The position numbers and the translations under genes are program-made. The notes beneath the pieces were generated by a model. It was not told where the DNA came from. It ran no database searches and saw only the letters and a list, made by a program, of their open reading frames with translations. 64,000 nt of DNA from Ambrosia x helenae (lineage: Eukaryota > Streptophyta > Magnoliopsida > Asterales > Asteraceae): contig CM061229.1 in assembly GCA_030844895.1 (NCBI GenBank), forward strand, positions 138,043,206 through 138,107,205, written 5' to 3'. Of the stretch, positions 44,055 to 55,952 are shown one piece after another; position 1 is the stretch's first letter, and each line of letters opens with the position of its first letter.

Positions 44055-44840
44055 ATGGTTAAGATCGATGATCGATTACAAACGCACACCAGCGCGCTGC
44101 CTCTTCTCTCAAAACCGGATCGCATGGAGACTTTTGTAAGCTTATAAATTTAGATTAATAAAAGTCTTTTCGTTTGTATTTTGGGAAATATATGAAATAT
44201 TAATCTTGTAACGTCTATGTAGATGAGGCATATCATAAGGAACCCAAATATATCGAAATGGCGGTATATTTTTTCATTTGGCAGGAAGAACAATGAGTTT
44301 GTACCGTTGAAGACAACCGTTGTGGAGGCCAACAACAAAAGTTATTATCTAGATCGTATCGAGTCCCTTGAAGATCGTCTTATTCAGGTATGTTTTGTTT
44401 AGTTGATGAAAAAATGTACTCACTGTAAAAAACATGTTTTGTTCATTTTTATGGGACAACTTTTCAGCTGTCATTAGAGATTGAAACGCGAAGAGCATCG
44501 CGCGCTTCAGCCACAGCATCAGCGCATTCTGGGACGAAAGAGGTACCCGTTTCTTCGTATCCTGTTTTCAACAACCCGAAGTCCAAATGCAAGCATGGAT
44601 CTTCTGCTGATATCCTACCGGTCAGTTCTGGTGGTGATTTACAGGTAAAACTATGAAAAACTTGTTATTTATCGCGCGGTTTATGTTGGTTTTGATGTTT
44701 ATAATATGTATGAACAGAATGAATCTGAAACATTGGAGCAAAAGCAGAAGAAAATGAGGAAGAATGGAGACCATCAGAAGAAGAAGAACAGGAAGAAGAA
44801 AGCTCACAATTGGCCACATCTGAAGTTATTAGGTTGCTAG
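44055..44840 (+). CDS. Small conserved-looking protein of unknown function, 4 exons
   Basis: Exons 44055-44135, 44223-44387, 44468-44644 and 44718-44840 all have GT-AG borders and phase-0 junctions, giving 181 residues. I inferred this gene from splice logic; no single long open frame covers it. It starts MVKIDDRLQTHTSALPLL. Exon 2 encodes SKWRYIFSFGRKNNEFVPLK and a helical stretch YYLDRIESLEDRLIQLSLEI that could form a short coiled coil. Exon 3 is Ser/Ala-rich and polar. Exon 4 is very basic (KQKKMRK, KKKNRKKK), suitable as a nuclear localisation signal. I do not recognise the family. Alternative splicing at the second acceptor (CATTTGGCAG, 44283) would break the frame. Confidence 0.6.
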
Positions 44841-45717
44841 TGCTTTGTTTATTTCAATCTTTGGCTTGTCTATTTTTTGCATGTTTAATGTTTTTTCGTA
44901 CTATGTTTATTTATATAAAAGTTGTTTAAAATAAGAATATCACTTATGTTGTGGTGAATGGGACATGTAAAAGAAAAAAAAAACTTGTCTTGTAAGCGAT
45001 GGAGAGTTTCATATTTCGGCTCTAAGAATATGTGTTGTGGAAAGAGGTGAAATGCGAAATGTGATGACGGTTATTTAATTGTTGGTAATGTATTATTTAA
45101 TATAAAAAAATAAAAAGTAAAATCAACGCCCTCCCATGCTCGCAGGCCTCTCCACATCCAGACCCTAGCGACTATATATGTGTTGCGGTGTTCGCGCCCA
45201 TCGCTGCCACCGGTGGCTTATTAGTCTAAAGGTACGTAGAAATGAAATAAAATTTCATCCATTAGTGAGACCATCTCCGATTGATGCATTTAGGTTACTG
45301 TGTATTTCTCAACCAAGTGATTATGGGTTCAAATGATACAAATGACAGGTTTGGTGATTTTTGCTATTAAAAAAAAGGTTATTATGACTTATGAGAGGGA
45401 AGGGGAGTGTGTAGTGGAGATAGTGTTGTTCACGAGTTGAGCCGAACCAGGCGAACCTTTACTCATGTTTGGCTCATTTACAAACTGAATGGAAAATTGA
45501 GCGAGCATTTTCCGAATAAATTCCAAGAAAAGGACGAACGATCGGCGAACACCGAGCGACTTGAACCTTCCTAAGTGGAGAAATGGAATATTAAATCTTT
45601 ATGGTGAATCTAGGTGGCTTTGTATGAGTTATAGGTTATATATTATTTAATATTAAAAAAAATAACTCAAATCCCACCCTCACGCCGGCCCCATTCAGTG
45701 CCCCACCACACCTAGAG

Positions 45718-46059
45718 TAGGGATGAGCTCGGGACGGGATCGGTACCGAACCGATACCGATCCCGACAATACCGATACCGAAAAGTCCAAAAACCCAATA
45801 CCGATCCCGATACCGAACACATACGGTACGGTACGGTATCGGTTCGGTATCGGTACGGTACCGGTATGGTATCGGTATTTTGCCTTAAAATACCGATACC
45901 GTACCGATCCCGTACCGATACCGATAATACCGAAACCGAAAATCCATAAATATGGATACCGATACCGATCCCGAAACCCCTCGGTTCGGTATCGGTTCGG
46001 TACGGTATCGGGATCGGGACGGGACGGGATCGGTATTCGGGCTTGAATGCTCATCCCTA
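45718..46059. mobile_element. hAT-like MITE, ACCGAT-rich family (copy 2)
   Basis: 342 bp with TAGGGATGAGC on the left and GCTCATCCCTA on the right, flanked by the 8-bp duplication ACCTAGAG (45710-45717, 46060-46067). The inside is degenerate ACCGAT/ATCGGT repeats that fold back. The 8-bp duplication and TAGGG ends indicate hAT. Confidence 0.9.
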
Positions 46060-46069
46060 ACCTAGAGTA

Positions 46070-47240
46070 ATGGCTTCGTAACATTTAAAAAGGTACATAT
46101 TTAAGGTTAACCTAGAATATATAATTTAATTTATATTTTGTTTTTTTTTTTGAAAGGTTTAATTTATATTTTGTTGATGGCCCACATCGATCATACTACT
46201 TTTTGAAAGGCCCAATAATATGCAATTTAGACAAATAATTGAATAATTGATCAAAATAGGTAAAGTAGAAGATAAGTTAATACGAAACATCATGACTCGG
46301 TTCTTTTTATCAACTTGCATGTTTAAGGATGACTAAACATCATGACTCCGTTCATTTGTTTTCACTACTTGCATTTTAATTAATGGAGATCACAATTACA
46401 GTTTTTTATAGACTATAGGAATACATTCCTGTTAGAACATATTGAAAATACTTTCATATATAAATGGTGAGATTTATGTTGTCAAGTCCGTGCCAATGAA
46501 AGATCCCATGGTTATGTTTTTCGTAGAAAGCAATGACGCGTTGACACATGAATGGCAGAGAGAAGTCGTGCATATCGACATATGGCTACTAACTAATAGC
46601 CACATATGGCTAATGTTGGTGGGGAGATGGCGGAGAGAAGTCGTGCATATCGACATGGAGAAAATTCAGTTGCCTCTATTCCTTTGCGTTGAGTTGGAGA
46701 GTGGAGTATGTGATAACCGGAGAGACCGCTAAGTTCTAATAAAATGATGTACATTTTCCTTATGCTTCTTCTAACTTGAAGTTCATAAATGACCATGGAT
46801 CACCCATTTATACGGTGGTAATGGATATAGAATTCTCAATACGTCTCAATGAAGACAATCAGATCAAACACAACGTCAGTGTTGAAAGAATAAAAGGTGG
46901 TTGACCCTTCCGATATATAGTAATAGGTTGATACTCGTGGATCACATTATTTTTGGAGTGTAGAAAAGAAATAAAGATAACATAAAAAATAAAATTAAAT
47001 ATAAAACAAAAATATGTATAAAATTAAAAGCTTTGGTTGGTTGGTTGGTTATTTGGCTGGACCACCATACTTTTCATAATTACAACTCACTATCCACGTC
47101 TATTTCTTCAAATAAACATCACAAGACTAAATCTTAGATCCCGACTTCAATTTGTGATTTGTGCTCATCTTAAGTCAATTTTGCTAATTTCAGGTCTTGA
47201 TTTTTGCCTTGTTTGAAATTTGTACATGAATTGTTGGCAC
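46070..47240. other. AT-rich intergenic DNA
   Basis: The block contains a 24-bp direct repeat GAGAGAAGTCGTGCATATCG.. at about 46557 and 46634 in a short open frame without recognisable motifs. A GGTT repeat lies near 47035-47052. I see no gene. Confidence 0.5.
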
Positions 47241-47247
47241 ATGTATG

Positions 47248-47404
47248 ACGGGGCGGATCTAGAGAAGGAGTAGGGGTAACGTCCATTACCCCTCAACTTT
47301 TTTGACACAATGTATTTTTAATTTTTTTTACTTGTTTTGTATTAAGTTACCCGTGAAAATTATGTAACGTTACCTCTGAAATTTTGGTCTAGATCCGCCA
47401 CTTG
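47248..47404. mobile_element. hAT-like MITE, GGCGGATCTAG family (copy 2)
   Basis: Left CGGGGCGGATCTAG and right CTAGATCCGCCACTTG are inverted, flanked by ATGTATG at 47241-47247 and 47405-47411. It shares the family and the internal GGGGTAAC motif with 42105-42292. Confidence 0.75.
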
Positions 47405-47411
47405 ATGTATG

Positions 47412-48223
47412 TTTATTATCATAGATAATCATTAAATATGTTACAAATAATTTTATGTTAAAAGTATATTCGGGCTTTCACAAATACATATTCTTAAAAA
47501 CATTGGTCAGAATTAAAGCAAATATACGGTATACCCACCCCATTTAACGATTCCCCTCCCAAAAATTCTAAATATTAATGTTGACTAAGCTCATATGCTA
47601 ATTTTAACTAATCCAAAATTATTTAATAATTTGTTTGTACTATTATTCTTCTATAATTTAACGCCATGAGTTTTGATACCTTTTAATCATTCCATGATGT
47701 TTACTATATTACAGTATTCCTATAGAATTGAAGTCATAATAGAGTTTAGATCTTAATTAAGTGAATGGTGCATTTAACTTCACATTTTCCGTCAACATGA
47801 TCTACAAGGAAACATAATATAACTATATATGTACTTCAAAGACCTTATATCATATGTTGGTGTGAATATAATTACAATAAGGTTAGTATACATTTACATT
47901 TCACATATCATGTATGATACAAGAGTAGATTTCATATTCAGATTGCACCGGAAACAAAAATAATCATATGCATTTAAGCTTCCAGTACAAATGTACATAA
48001 AATGATGTGCTCACAGAACACGCAACATACGAACATGCACAAACACAATACACACCTTAACAAATATAAATCAATTTGGACATATCAACATCTTTGATGC
48101 ACTCGCATTGTAAACTACCTACGAATCACATTGGCACAAAAACTAATACTTATACAAGCCAATAGACAATGCATGTCCAATCCACTACCTACATCAACAG
48201 CGTTAGTGACACCATGTACTCAA
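47412..48223. other. AT-rich intergenic DNA
   Basis: No coding region, RNA gene or clear repeat was seen in this stretch. Confidence 0.5.
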
Positions 48224-48226
48224 TTA

Positions 48227-48561
48227 GATCATGTGTGGTGGGGTGAAAAATATAAGGCTCCCCTCAGTAATTAGTCCACGTAGCAGGTGAGCCAGCATAG
48301 GGTTTTAATATAAAATGGGGTGTAGTGGGGGGCGCTAATTTGTTTTTATTTTTTAAATTAAAAAAAATAAAAAATAAGAAGATAAGAGAGAGGAAGAGAG
48401 AGAGACTGATGTGTTGAAAGATTATTCGTTGGTGCAAGTGATGTATGGCGTTAAAACTATAAAGCCCCCGCCCCTTTTAAGCATTTAGCGCCTCTATGTA
48501 ATGATGTTGGGGGCACTAAATTTGTTTTCATGCCCCTAATCATGCTCCACTACGCATGGTA
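48227..48561. mobile_element. Harbinger-type MITE
   Basis: 335 bp flanked by TTA at 48224-48226 and 48562-48564. Ends GATCATGTGTGGTGG and (complement) TACCATGCGTAGTGG resemble the terminal repeats of the Harbinger element at 17467. It contains GGGGGCGCTAA and its complement-like TTAGCGCC. No coding sequence. Confidence 0.6.
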
Positions 48562-48667
48562 TTACAACTAGGGCCGACTTAAGGGAGAGTATTTTGAAGC
48601 TAGGGCTTTAGGCCCCCAATCCAATAGGGCCTTTAAAATTTTAAAGTATTTGTGAAAAGTGACAAAA

Positions 48668-48941
48668 ACGTGCGAAGTGTGCGAAGTGTGCGAAGTGTCA
48701 CTTTGTACATGATAATTACGTAATGTTTTTGTATGTTCATGAAAGTATTACGTAATTATCATGCACTTTGTACATGATAATTACGTAAAATGATAATTAC
48801 GTAATGTTTTTGTATGTTCATAAAAGCATTACGTAATTATCATGCACTTTGTACATGATAATTACGTAATGTTTTTGTATGTTCATGAAAGCATTACGTA
48901 ATTACATGTACAAAGTGACACTTCACACACTTCGCACGTTT
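48668..48941. repeat. Palindromic tandem repeat within a foldback element
   Basis: Outer arms AACGTGCGAAGTGTG and CACACTTCGCACGTT are inverted. Between them are three tandem units, each itself a hairpin: CATGATAATTACGTAATG pairs with CATTACGTAATTATCATG around GTATGTTCATGAAAG. Unit starts CACTTTGTACATG lie at about 48698, 48765 and 48845. Confidence 0.85.
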
Positions 48942-49071
48942 TCATTACTTTGTATTTGAACCGGCCCCTTTTATATATATACATATGGTATTTTTTTATT
49001 TTTTTTAAGAAAAGACTCTAGCTTAATCTCTATGATTTGTATGTCTTATTTATTTTATTTATCATGCAAAT

Positions 49072-49384
49072 TAGGGATGAGCTCGGGACGGTATCGGTAC
49101 CGAACCGATACCGATCCCGACAATACCGATACCGAAAAGTCCAAAAAACCAATACCGATATCGATTATACCGGTATGGTATTGGTTTGGTATCGGTGTGG
49201 TATCGATATTTTACCTTAAAATACCGATACCATACCGATCCTGTACCGATACCGATAATACTGAAACCGAAAACCTCTAAATGTGGGTACCGATACCGAT
49301 ACCGAACACCCTCGGTTCGGTATCGGTTCGGTACGGGATCGGTATTTTTCGGTTCGGGATCGGTTTTCAGGACGCTCATCCCTA
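49072..49384. mobile_element. hAT-like MITE, ACCGAT-rich family (copy 3)
   Basis: 313 bp with TAGGGATGAGC and GCTCATCCCTA ends and a perfect 8-bp duplication ATGCAAAT at 49064-49071 and 49385-49392. It ends about 390 bp upstream of the ABA receptor start codon. Confidence 0.92.
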
Positions 49385-49690
49385 ATGCAAATAGGTCTAA
49401 TCTTTCAACCATTGTTATCTTCACATTTTATTTTGTTTTTTCTAGTTTCACAAAAGGGCTCCTATTTTAATATTTACTTTAGCCCCCTACAAAGTTTGAG
49501 CATGACTTGATTACAACACCATAAAACCATAAAAGTAGTTTCACAAAAGTAGCTAAACGTAATTCCTCTCAAAACATAACCGCCCATTTAAAAAACATTC
49601 AAATGTGTTTTCCTAATAAAAATAGAAGGTAGACTTAAATACAAAAAAATAACAAACATATTTTCCTCCCACACCCACTCTCACCTCCCT

Positions 49691-49696
49691 TATAAA
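49691..49696 (+). promoter_or_regulatory. TATA box of the ABA receptor gene
   Basis: TATAAA lies 82 bases before the start codon, in a C/T-rich leader context. Position is plausible for a short leader; the transcription start is not known. Confidence 0.45.
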
Positions 49697-49777
49697 CTAA
49701 ACAAATCAAGTCCTTATGTATCCCCACAAACCCACACCCTTTTCCCTCCCCACCCTCTATTACCATCACCTCAACAA

Positions 49778-50416
49778 ATGGCCACCACCACCTCACCACA
49801 AACCACCACAACCCACCACCTATCACCACCACCAAATCTAACCGACAACGAATCCAACCAACTTAAACCTTTCATAACCACCTTCCACACCTACCACCTC
49901 ACCCCATCATCCCAATGCTCCTCCTTACTCGCCCAACACATCCACGCACCACTCAACCTTGTCTGGTCCATCGTCCGACAATTCGACAAGCCACAAACCT
50001 ACAAACACTTCATCAAAAGCTGCACCGTCAGTGACACATTCACCACAACAGTGGGCTCCACTCGTGACGTCAGCGTTATATCAGGCTTACCTGCTTCAAC
50101 CAGCACTGAGCGTCTAGACGTGCTGGATGATGATAACCATGTAATGGGGTTCACGATTATTGGTGGTGAGCATCGGTTGAGGAACTATCGTGCTGTGACG
50201 ACGGTGCATGAGGTGGTTGTTAAGATGGAGGAACCGGTTACGGTGGTGTTGGAGTCGTATGTTGTTGATGTACCTGAAGGGAACACGGAGGAGGATACGA
50301 GGTTGTTTGCTGATACTGTTGTGAAGCTTAATCTGCAGAAGCTGGCGGCGGTTACTGAAGCCATGGCTCGTGAAGCTGCCGCCGCCGCCGCCGTCACGAA
50401 TCTTGATATCAGGTGA
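49778..50416 (+). CDS. PYL: PYR/PYL/RCAR abscisic acid receptor (PYL4-6-like)
   Basis: An intronless 212-residue START/Bet v 1-type protein, start in AACAAATGG context. Key parts are visible: VWSIVRQFDKPQTYKHFIKS with the hormone-contacting Lys in HFIKSC (residue 80), the gate loop SGLPA (102-106), STERLDVLDDD, the latch HRL (132-134) in GGEHRLRNYR, and the C-terminal helix with LFADTVVKLNLQKLAAVTEAMA. The family binds abscisic acid and then inhibits clade-A PP2C phosphatases, releasing SnRK2 kinases, in cytosol and nucleus. Lack of introns and the Thr/Ser/His-rich N-terminal tail fit subfamily II (PYL4-6). An Ala run (AAAAAA) near the C-terminus comes from a GCC repeat. The gene looks complete. 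Confidence 0.95.
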   Translation: MATTTSPQTTTTHHLSPPPNLTDNESNQLKPFITTFHTYHLTPSSQCSSLLAQHIHAPLNLVWSIVRQFDKPQTYKHFIKSCTVSDTFTTTVGSTRDVSVISGLPASTSTERLDVLDDDNHVMGFTIIGGEHRLRNYRAVTTVHEVVVKMEEPVTVVLESYVVDVPEGNTEEDTRLFADTVVKLNLQKLAAVTEAMAREAAAAAAVTNLDIR

Positions 50417-50809
50417 TGGTTATGATGATGCAAGTTAATTAATTTTAGTGACGAGTTACGACCTCAGAATATTAATAAAAATTGCTACCCGCATATTTTG
50501 TCTTTTTTTTTTTTCATTGAATTAAAAAGAAATGTGAAGCTTTTTGGTTTAATTGGTTTAATGTCTGTCTGTATGGAATTTACAAAAAGTACGTTTGTTG
50601 CCAATGACATCGTGCTGACTGTCAATTTGTATATTGGGGCGTTTTGGCCAATGCAGTATTTTGTTCCTTTTGGTTGTGAACGGGTTTGTTTTGTTTTTTT
50701 TAAGAGGAAAATAACAATCAGTAATCGGATGGATTAGTGGGATTCCCTTGCGTTATGTGGTGGGTACTCTCTCTATAGTCGTTCGGTACGGTTTTGGCTT
50801 TTGATATAG

Positions 50810-51158
50810 GGTATGTTTGGCAAAATTAGCTGGAGGTTGGTAGCTGGAAGCTGCAAGCTGGTAGCTGCAAGCTGGTAGCTGGAAGCTGTTAGCTGGAAGC
50901 TTTTTAAAAATATTTTGGTGTTTGGCAGAGTAGCTGGAGCTTTTAATAAAATGTATAAAATGACCAAAATGGTCATAATTAAAAGATTGTAAAGAAGGTT
51001 TTTATTTTATTTTTAAAATAGAATGGGTATTTGTGTCATTTACTAACTAAAAGCTTGTAGCTAGTAGAGCTTTTTCTTAAAAGCTACTACTAGTAGCTTT
51101 TCACTGTAGAGCTTTTTCTCTAACCAAAAAGCTTCCAGCCCCTTCAACCAAACAAAGC
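50810..51158. mobile_element. MITE with TGTTTGG ends
   Basis: Left GGTATGTTTGGC and right (complement) GCTTTGTTTGGT are imperfect inverted ends, flanked by TATAG at 50805-50809 and 51159-51163. The inside is rich in AGCTGG/AAGCTGC repeats near the left and AAAAGCTAC/TAGTAGCTTTT near the right. It lies about 390 bp downstream of the ABA receptor gene. Confidence 0.6.
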
Positions 51159-51368
51159 TATAGTAACCAAAAGAAAATACCTAAAAAAAAATTGTGACAT
51201 GTCTTATATCAATCGATAACAATAAAAACAATCACAACAGTGATATAGATAATAACGATACTGGTACTGATGATGTTAAGTCAATATTACTATAGTTAGT
51301 TACGGTACTGGCAATTGCTGTGATACCAAAAAATATTATGTTGAAAAAAACTTCATTTTCAACGAAAT

Positions 51369-51550
51369 TTATGCCGATTTTTTTTTTCGAACGACGGCGT
51401 ATACAGGGCTAAGTGACATGACTCTTCATAGCCCAACTAAACGAAATTACAACCGTTAGTTTGACACTTTAGGATGGATGGCGCCAAACCGTTACAGGAG
51501 AAAATCGACGCCTGATAAAAGCTCCTGACTTACTTTTCGGGAGAAAATGG
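51369..51550 (-). repeat. SINE-like 3' part with poly(A)
   Basis: Minus strand reads towards TAGCCCTGTATACGCCGTCG, TTCG and an A run at 51379-51369, matching the 3' end of the unit at 40880-41240. Confidence 0.4.
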
Positions 51551-51925
51551 CTTTCAACAAAATTTGAACAAAGAGAGAGACACGTAGCGCCGCTGAACTT
51601 ATTTGTTGAGTAATGATTGTATATCGGACATCTCCAATTTAATCGTTTAGTATTTATTTCTAAAGATGGGTTAAATCAGTTAGTTAGTTAGTTACACAAT
51701 AAATCAGTTAGTTATCTGTTATTCTAAAAGTTAAAACTGATATGCTACAAGAAAAGATGGAGAAAGCGACATGTTACAACTTACATGTAAGCAATTTTTT
51801 CAGTTTTTACCCTCCTTCTTTCGTAATGTCTTTTTATTGCATTATGTTGTTGCTAAATATATCTTCAACATATATACTACAATACCATACCATCGTTGGT
51901 GATGGACGACGAACTCATGGACGCA

Positions 51926-52045
51926 GTGGCGAAGCTTGATCCGAAGGTTCGTGGGTCGGAAGTCACTAGTTTCGGGGGTCGAAACCCTATATTTTCAAAA
52001 TCGGAACTTCTGCGTGAAAATTCGGGGGGGGGGGGGGGGGGGGCA
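51926..52045 (+). repeat. Dispersed repeat with GTGGCGAAGCTTGA end (copy 3), poly-G
   Basis: It begins GTGGCGAAGCTTGATCC and follows the order seen on the minus strand at 16698-16540, up to AACTTCTGCGTGAAAATTCG. It then enters a pure G run of about 20 bases at 52023-52043. Confidence 0.7.
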
Positions 52046-52387
52046 ACTAAGCTGCGCTACACAGTTCCATTTGTTGCCAAGAACAAGTGAAAATCCATGG
52101 TGATGGATAAGCCCACGAACGTTCAAATGTGGTCCTCCTTTAATAATTTTATGTCTTTTTCTTTTTGATTAAAATTTTCATAAACTATAGTTTTAAGTTA
52201 TAAATTATAAACTTACCAAACTTCTACAAGATAAATTTATAGATATACAAAAATAAAACTTGATTTATTTTAATTATAAATAAAGGTTAAGAAATTTAAT
52301 ATATTTATATGTTTGGATATGTTTATAGTTTTTGTATGCATTTTAGAATTTATTATATTTAGTGAGTAAAGATCAAATACAAAGTGT

Positions 52388-52716
52388 TTTTCGGTAAGAA
52401 TTGTGAGAATCAAAGGGGGTAAAAAATTATTATTTTTTTAACATTTTTTTCCCATGTGCTCAAACATACTTTTTAGATGAATAATACACAAAAAAAATTT
52501 TAGTGTAATTACGTCATTAAAGTAAATACACTAGTTTACTCTAGAGTAATTATGTAATTACTCTACACGTAATTACTCTACACCCAAAAAAAAAATTATT
52601 TTTTTTTTAGTTTTCAATACTATAATACATGTTTAACAATATGGGAAAAAAAATTTCGAAAAAAAAAATTAAAAAAAATATCCTCCTTTGATTCTCGCAG
52701 TTCTTACTAAAAAAAC
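52388..52716. mobile_element. Foldback MITE
   Basis: Left GGTAAGAATTGTGAGAATC.. pairs with right ..GATTCTCGCAGTTCTTAC over about 35 imperfect bases. An internal palindromic block AGAGTAATTATGTAATTACTC lies near 52540-52570. Target duplication not clear. Confidence 0.65.
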
Positions 52717-52719
52717 AAT

Positions 52720-55560
52720 TTGTACAGTATCTTTCCAGTTTCCCTTATATTTATTTATATGCAATGTAAAACTAAAAGCTTCTTATAATAAAAATGTGGT
52801 TATGAAAATAAATGTCTAGCGGACTAAACCAGGAAAATCCTGACTCATAGTCTAAATCCGACTTTGACCATATGATATATATGTAACTTACTTCTTAATT
52901 ATGAAGTTATAAAAGAATACAACACAAAGTTGGTTTAAACTTTAAACCCACTAAAAAATATGGACATTTTGTAACATTATAATGACATGGATCTCTTTTT
53001 ACAAATTGTACAATCATAAGGGAAATTCTTATACAATATGGAATCATTGTTGTGGGTGTGGGGAATAATAAGATGTGGCCTGTGGGGTACGAACGTGACA
53101 TGGCATATGAGCATGACCCATATGACGATCATGGCCTATCGCAATATTCTTTGTAATTAAATTTTGAATGGTTTTGAATTAGTCAATCCTGAACAACTAC
53201 TTGTACATTATTGTCATGTATCCATAACCATTCTCTATTTTCTCTCTTCTAAATTTTCCATAAGGAGATTACGAATTAAAGCTCCGGCATGCACCAATCG
53301 GTCTTTGTCCTGATTGTCGAGTGTTATGTACTTATGTGTCCAAAGTTTGATGCAAAACTACTATCAAGCATTGGGGTTTCATTGGAAGAAGCATTTTTAT
53401 TCTTGTGGAGTAAGGATAAGGTTGTCTACATTATATCATCCTCATACGCTACCTTAAGTTTGTTGTTGGTGATATTTATTGAGTATGATGATGATGATGA
53501 TAATGATAACTCTTACACACATAAACGAATAAAGTTGCTTATAAGTTGTTGAAAATTGGCACAATAAAATCATAAAAGTATATACAAGTAAAGATTCAAC
53601 GAGTCTAAGCCCCAACTTAAACCTAAAAAATAAACTTTTTAAATAAGTGAACCTGAGCTCTTCTCATAAGCTACATATGCAATTATGCATACATATAATA
53701 ATAATAATAATAATCATCATAAATAACTAAATAAGATATATATTATCGTGTTTCAAAATTTATGATTATACATGTTTAGAAAATAAATATAAATGCATAA
53801 AAAAATATTTAGTAACAAACGAGTCAACTCGAGCTTTAAAACTAGAGGTCGATATGAGCTGAGCCTGAGCTCCCGTAAGTTTAACGAGCTGGGCACAGGT
53901 ATAGATGATCTGGACTCAGCTCAGCTCGTTTACACCCCTGAACCTAATTAAAACAATTATAAAATTTGAGACGGGTTTACAATTGTAACATGATTTTTAA
54001 ACTAGTGCCTAGTGTACAACTGATCCAAGGCAGTAGTAAGTTTTGTGACCGCATTCAAAGTTTTAATTTCAGTTTATGTTCTTTTCACAAGTTTGCGACC
54101 TATGTGAAGCGGTGACAAATTTTGCTACCACAGTTAAAACTTATAATTTTATTCACAAATTTGCTACTGTTTTTTTTTTTTTTTTTTGTTTGCTGTAAAG
54201 TCGTTAATTTTTTTATGAGCGCACACACGCTTTCTACTCTATATGCGACTATGCCTACTCTACTGTTAATATCACCATACGTCCACTTCACAAGATTTCA
54301 ACCCACAACCACTTGGTTGACGAGCACACCACTATACCATCTGCACAACGGTAGTACGCAGGAACACCCCTCTACCCCATGTGGTACTGCAAAATGTTGA
54401 AAGTAGAGTGTTGGTGGTATAATGGTGCATGATGTCCATGCCACTAGCAGCATACGAAAACAACGAAGGAAAAAGGAGAAGCTCCAGTAACAGGGTAAGC
54501 AACAGAAGCTCATTACCTTAGTTTTACTCGAACACCTATGCGTATGCAGAGTAAATATTGGTTGAAATTACCTAAAAGGATCGAATGTTTACATTCTCAT
54601 GACCACCTGACGTTAACGTACAGGAATACCAGAACCAGCAGTAGCAGTTGCTATACATTAAATCATCTAACTAGCATTTTAAAGTCTTGATGCAGTTTAC
54701 TTTTTCGCGTTTAATACATTTTTTTAACATTTTTTCTTCCGATGAGGTTATAAAGTCAAACTCTCAACTGTAATTTGAAAAGCCAAAGAAAAAGAAAACA
54801 AACACAAGAATTTTCAGTAGCTACAACATATAATTTTCATATCTTATCGCAGGCTCGTAAGTTCATCTTAAGCAGTACAACTACTTCTCTGGTGGTTGTG
54901 TTAAGGGTGACAAAACTGTTCTCATGTTAAACTCAAAGTCAAACTAGTTTAAGGTTGACTTCGTTTTTTTGTTATTATTCATGGCTTATAATTTGGCTAT
55001 ATTTACTAAAAACATTGTGGAGATATCACTAATTATAACACTTCATTGTCATATGATTTAATTCCTTATTCTTAGTTCAACACTCCTTCAAACACATCTT
55101 TATCGATCATTTATACAAAAAGCATCGTCAATGACAATTCCTAAACTAAAAGTACAAAAATATTTGAAGGTACAACTTTAATTATTCACATACTACAGTT
55201 TTCTATATTTTGTTCCAAGTTCTAGATCTAATGCTTTTTTTTTTCTATAAAAAGTTCATTTATGAACACAACTTTCCGTAAGTGCTTCAAATTTTCCAAA
55301 AGAGAACCAGAGGTCAAACCTTGTACGCTTTTAGGCCATCCTCCCGTGGTTAATCTTTGGGTACAGCTCGGGTTTACCTGCAAAGTATTTAAACATACTT
55401 TAGTTTTGATACATGATCATTAACGGGTTGGTTAATTGACTGTATAACGTTAACTGAAGTTACTTTTGAAGCTTAATAACATTCTCCCAGAAAGTTCGAT
55501 AAAACATAATTCAATTGCAGCGTTATGAAATCATATTAAAATCATATATGATGTCGAGTT
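52720..55560. other. Intergenic DNA, no gene recognised
   Basis: The block is AT-rich with isolated short open frames. Around 53820-53942 lies a degenerate CTCGAGCT/GAGCTGAGC repeat ending GTTTACACCCC, a common plant dispersed repeat pattern. A microsatellite (AAT) lies at about 53696-53714. Confidence 0.45.
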
Positions 55561-55952
55561 CATCAAATAACACTGTAGATATGTTCATAAATCTTCACTT
55601 TTTTTTTTTTTACGGCAAACTCACACACCCCTAAACTTACTCCTAAATCTACATCATTTGGCAACAACGCGACCTCACTACTTGGAAAGCAGGGGCGAAG
55701 GATATATAGGGCCAGGGGTGGCACTGCCCCCCCCCCCCCTCGTTTTTTGGCGCAGTAGTGGAAATTTGCGATTTTCGTAGGTGAATTGAGTCCAGGTTGA
55801 ATCCAGCCCCTGCCGATTTGCCAACAACAAAATTCTATTCTAAACATGCATTTAAAGTATATAACCAACGAAAACAGTAGGAAACCAAAAACCTTTTCAA
55901 GTAAAACTATTAAACAGTCAATGTACCTTACATTTCCACATTGCATATCCAT

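Noticed and set aside
46442..46732. 96-codon open frame with repeated REVVHIDIW-type phrase
   Set aside because: The repeat is a short local duplication and no protein family fits.
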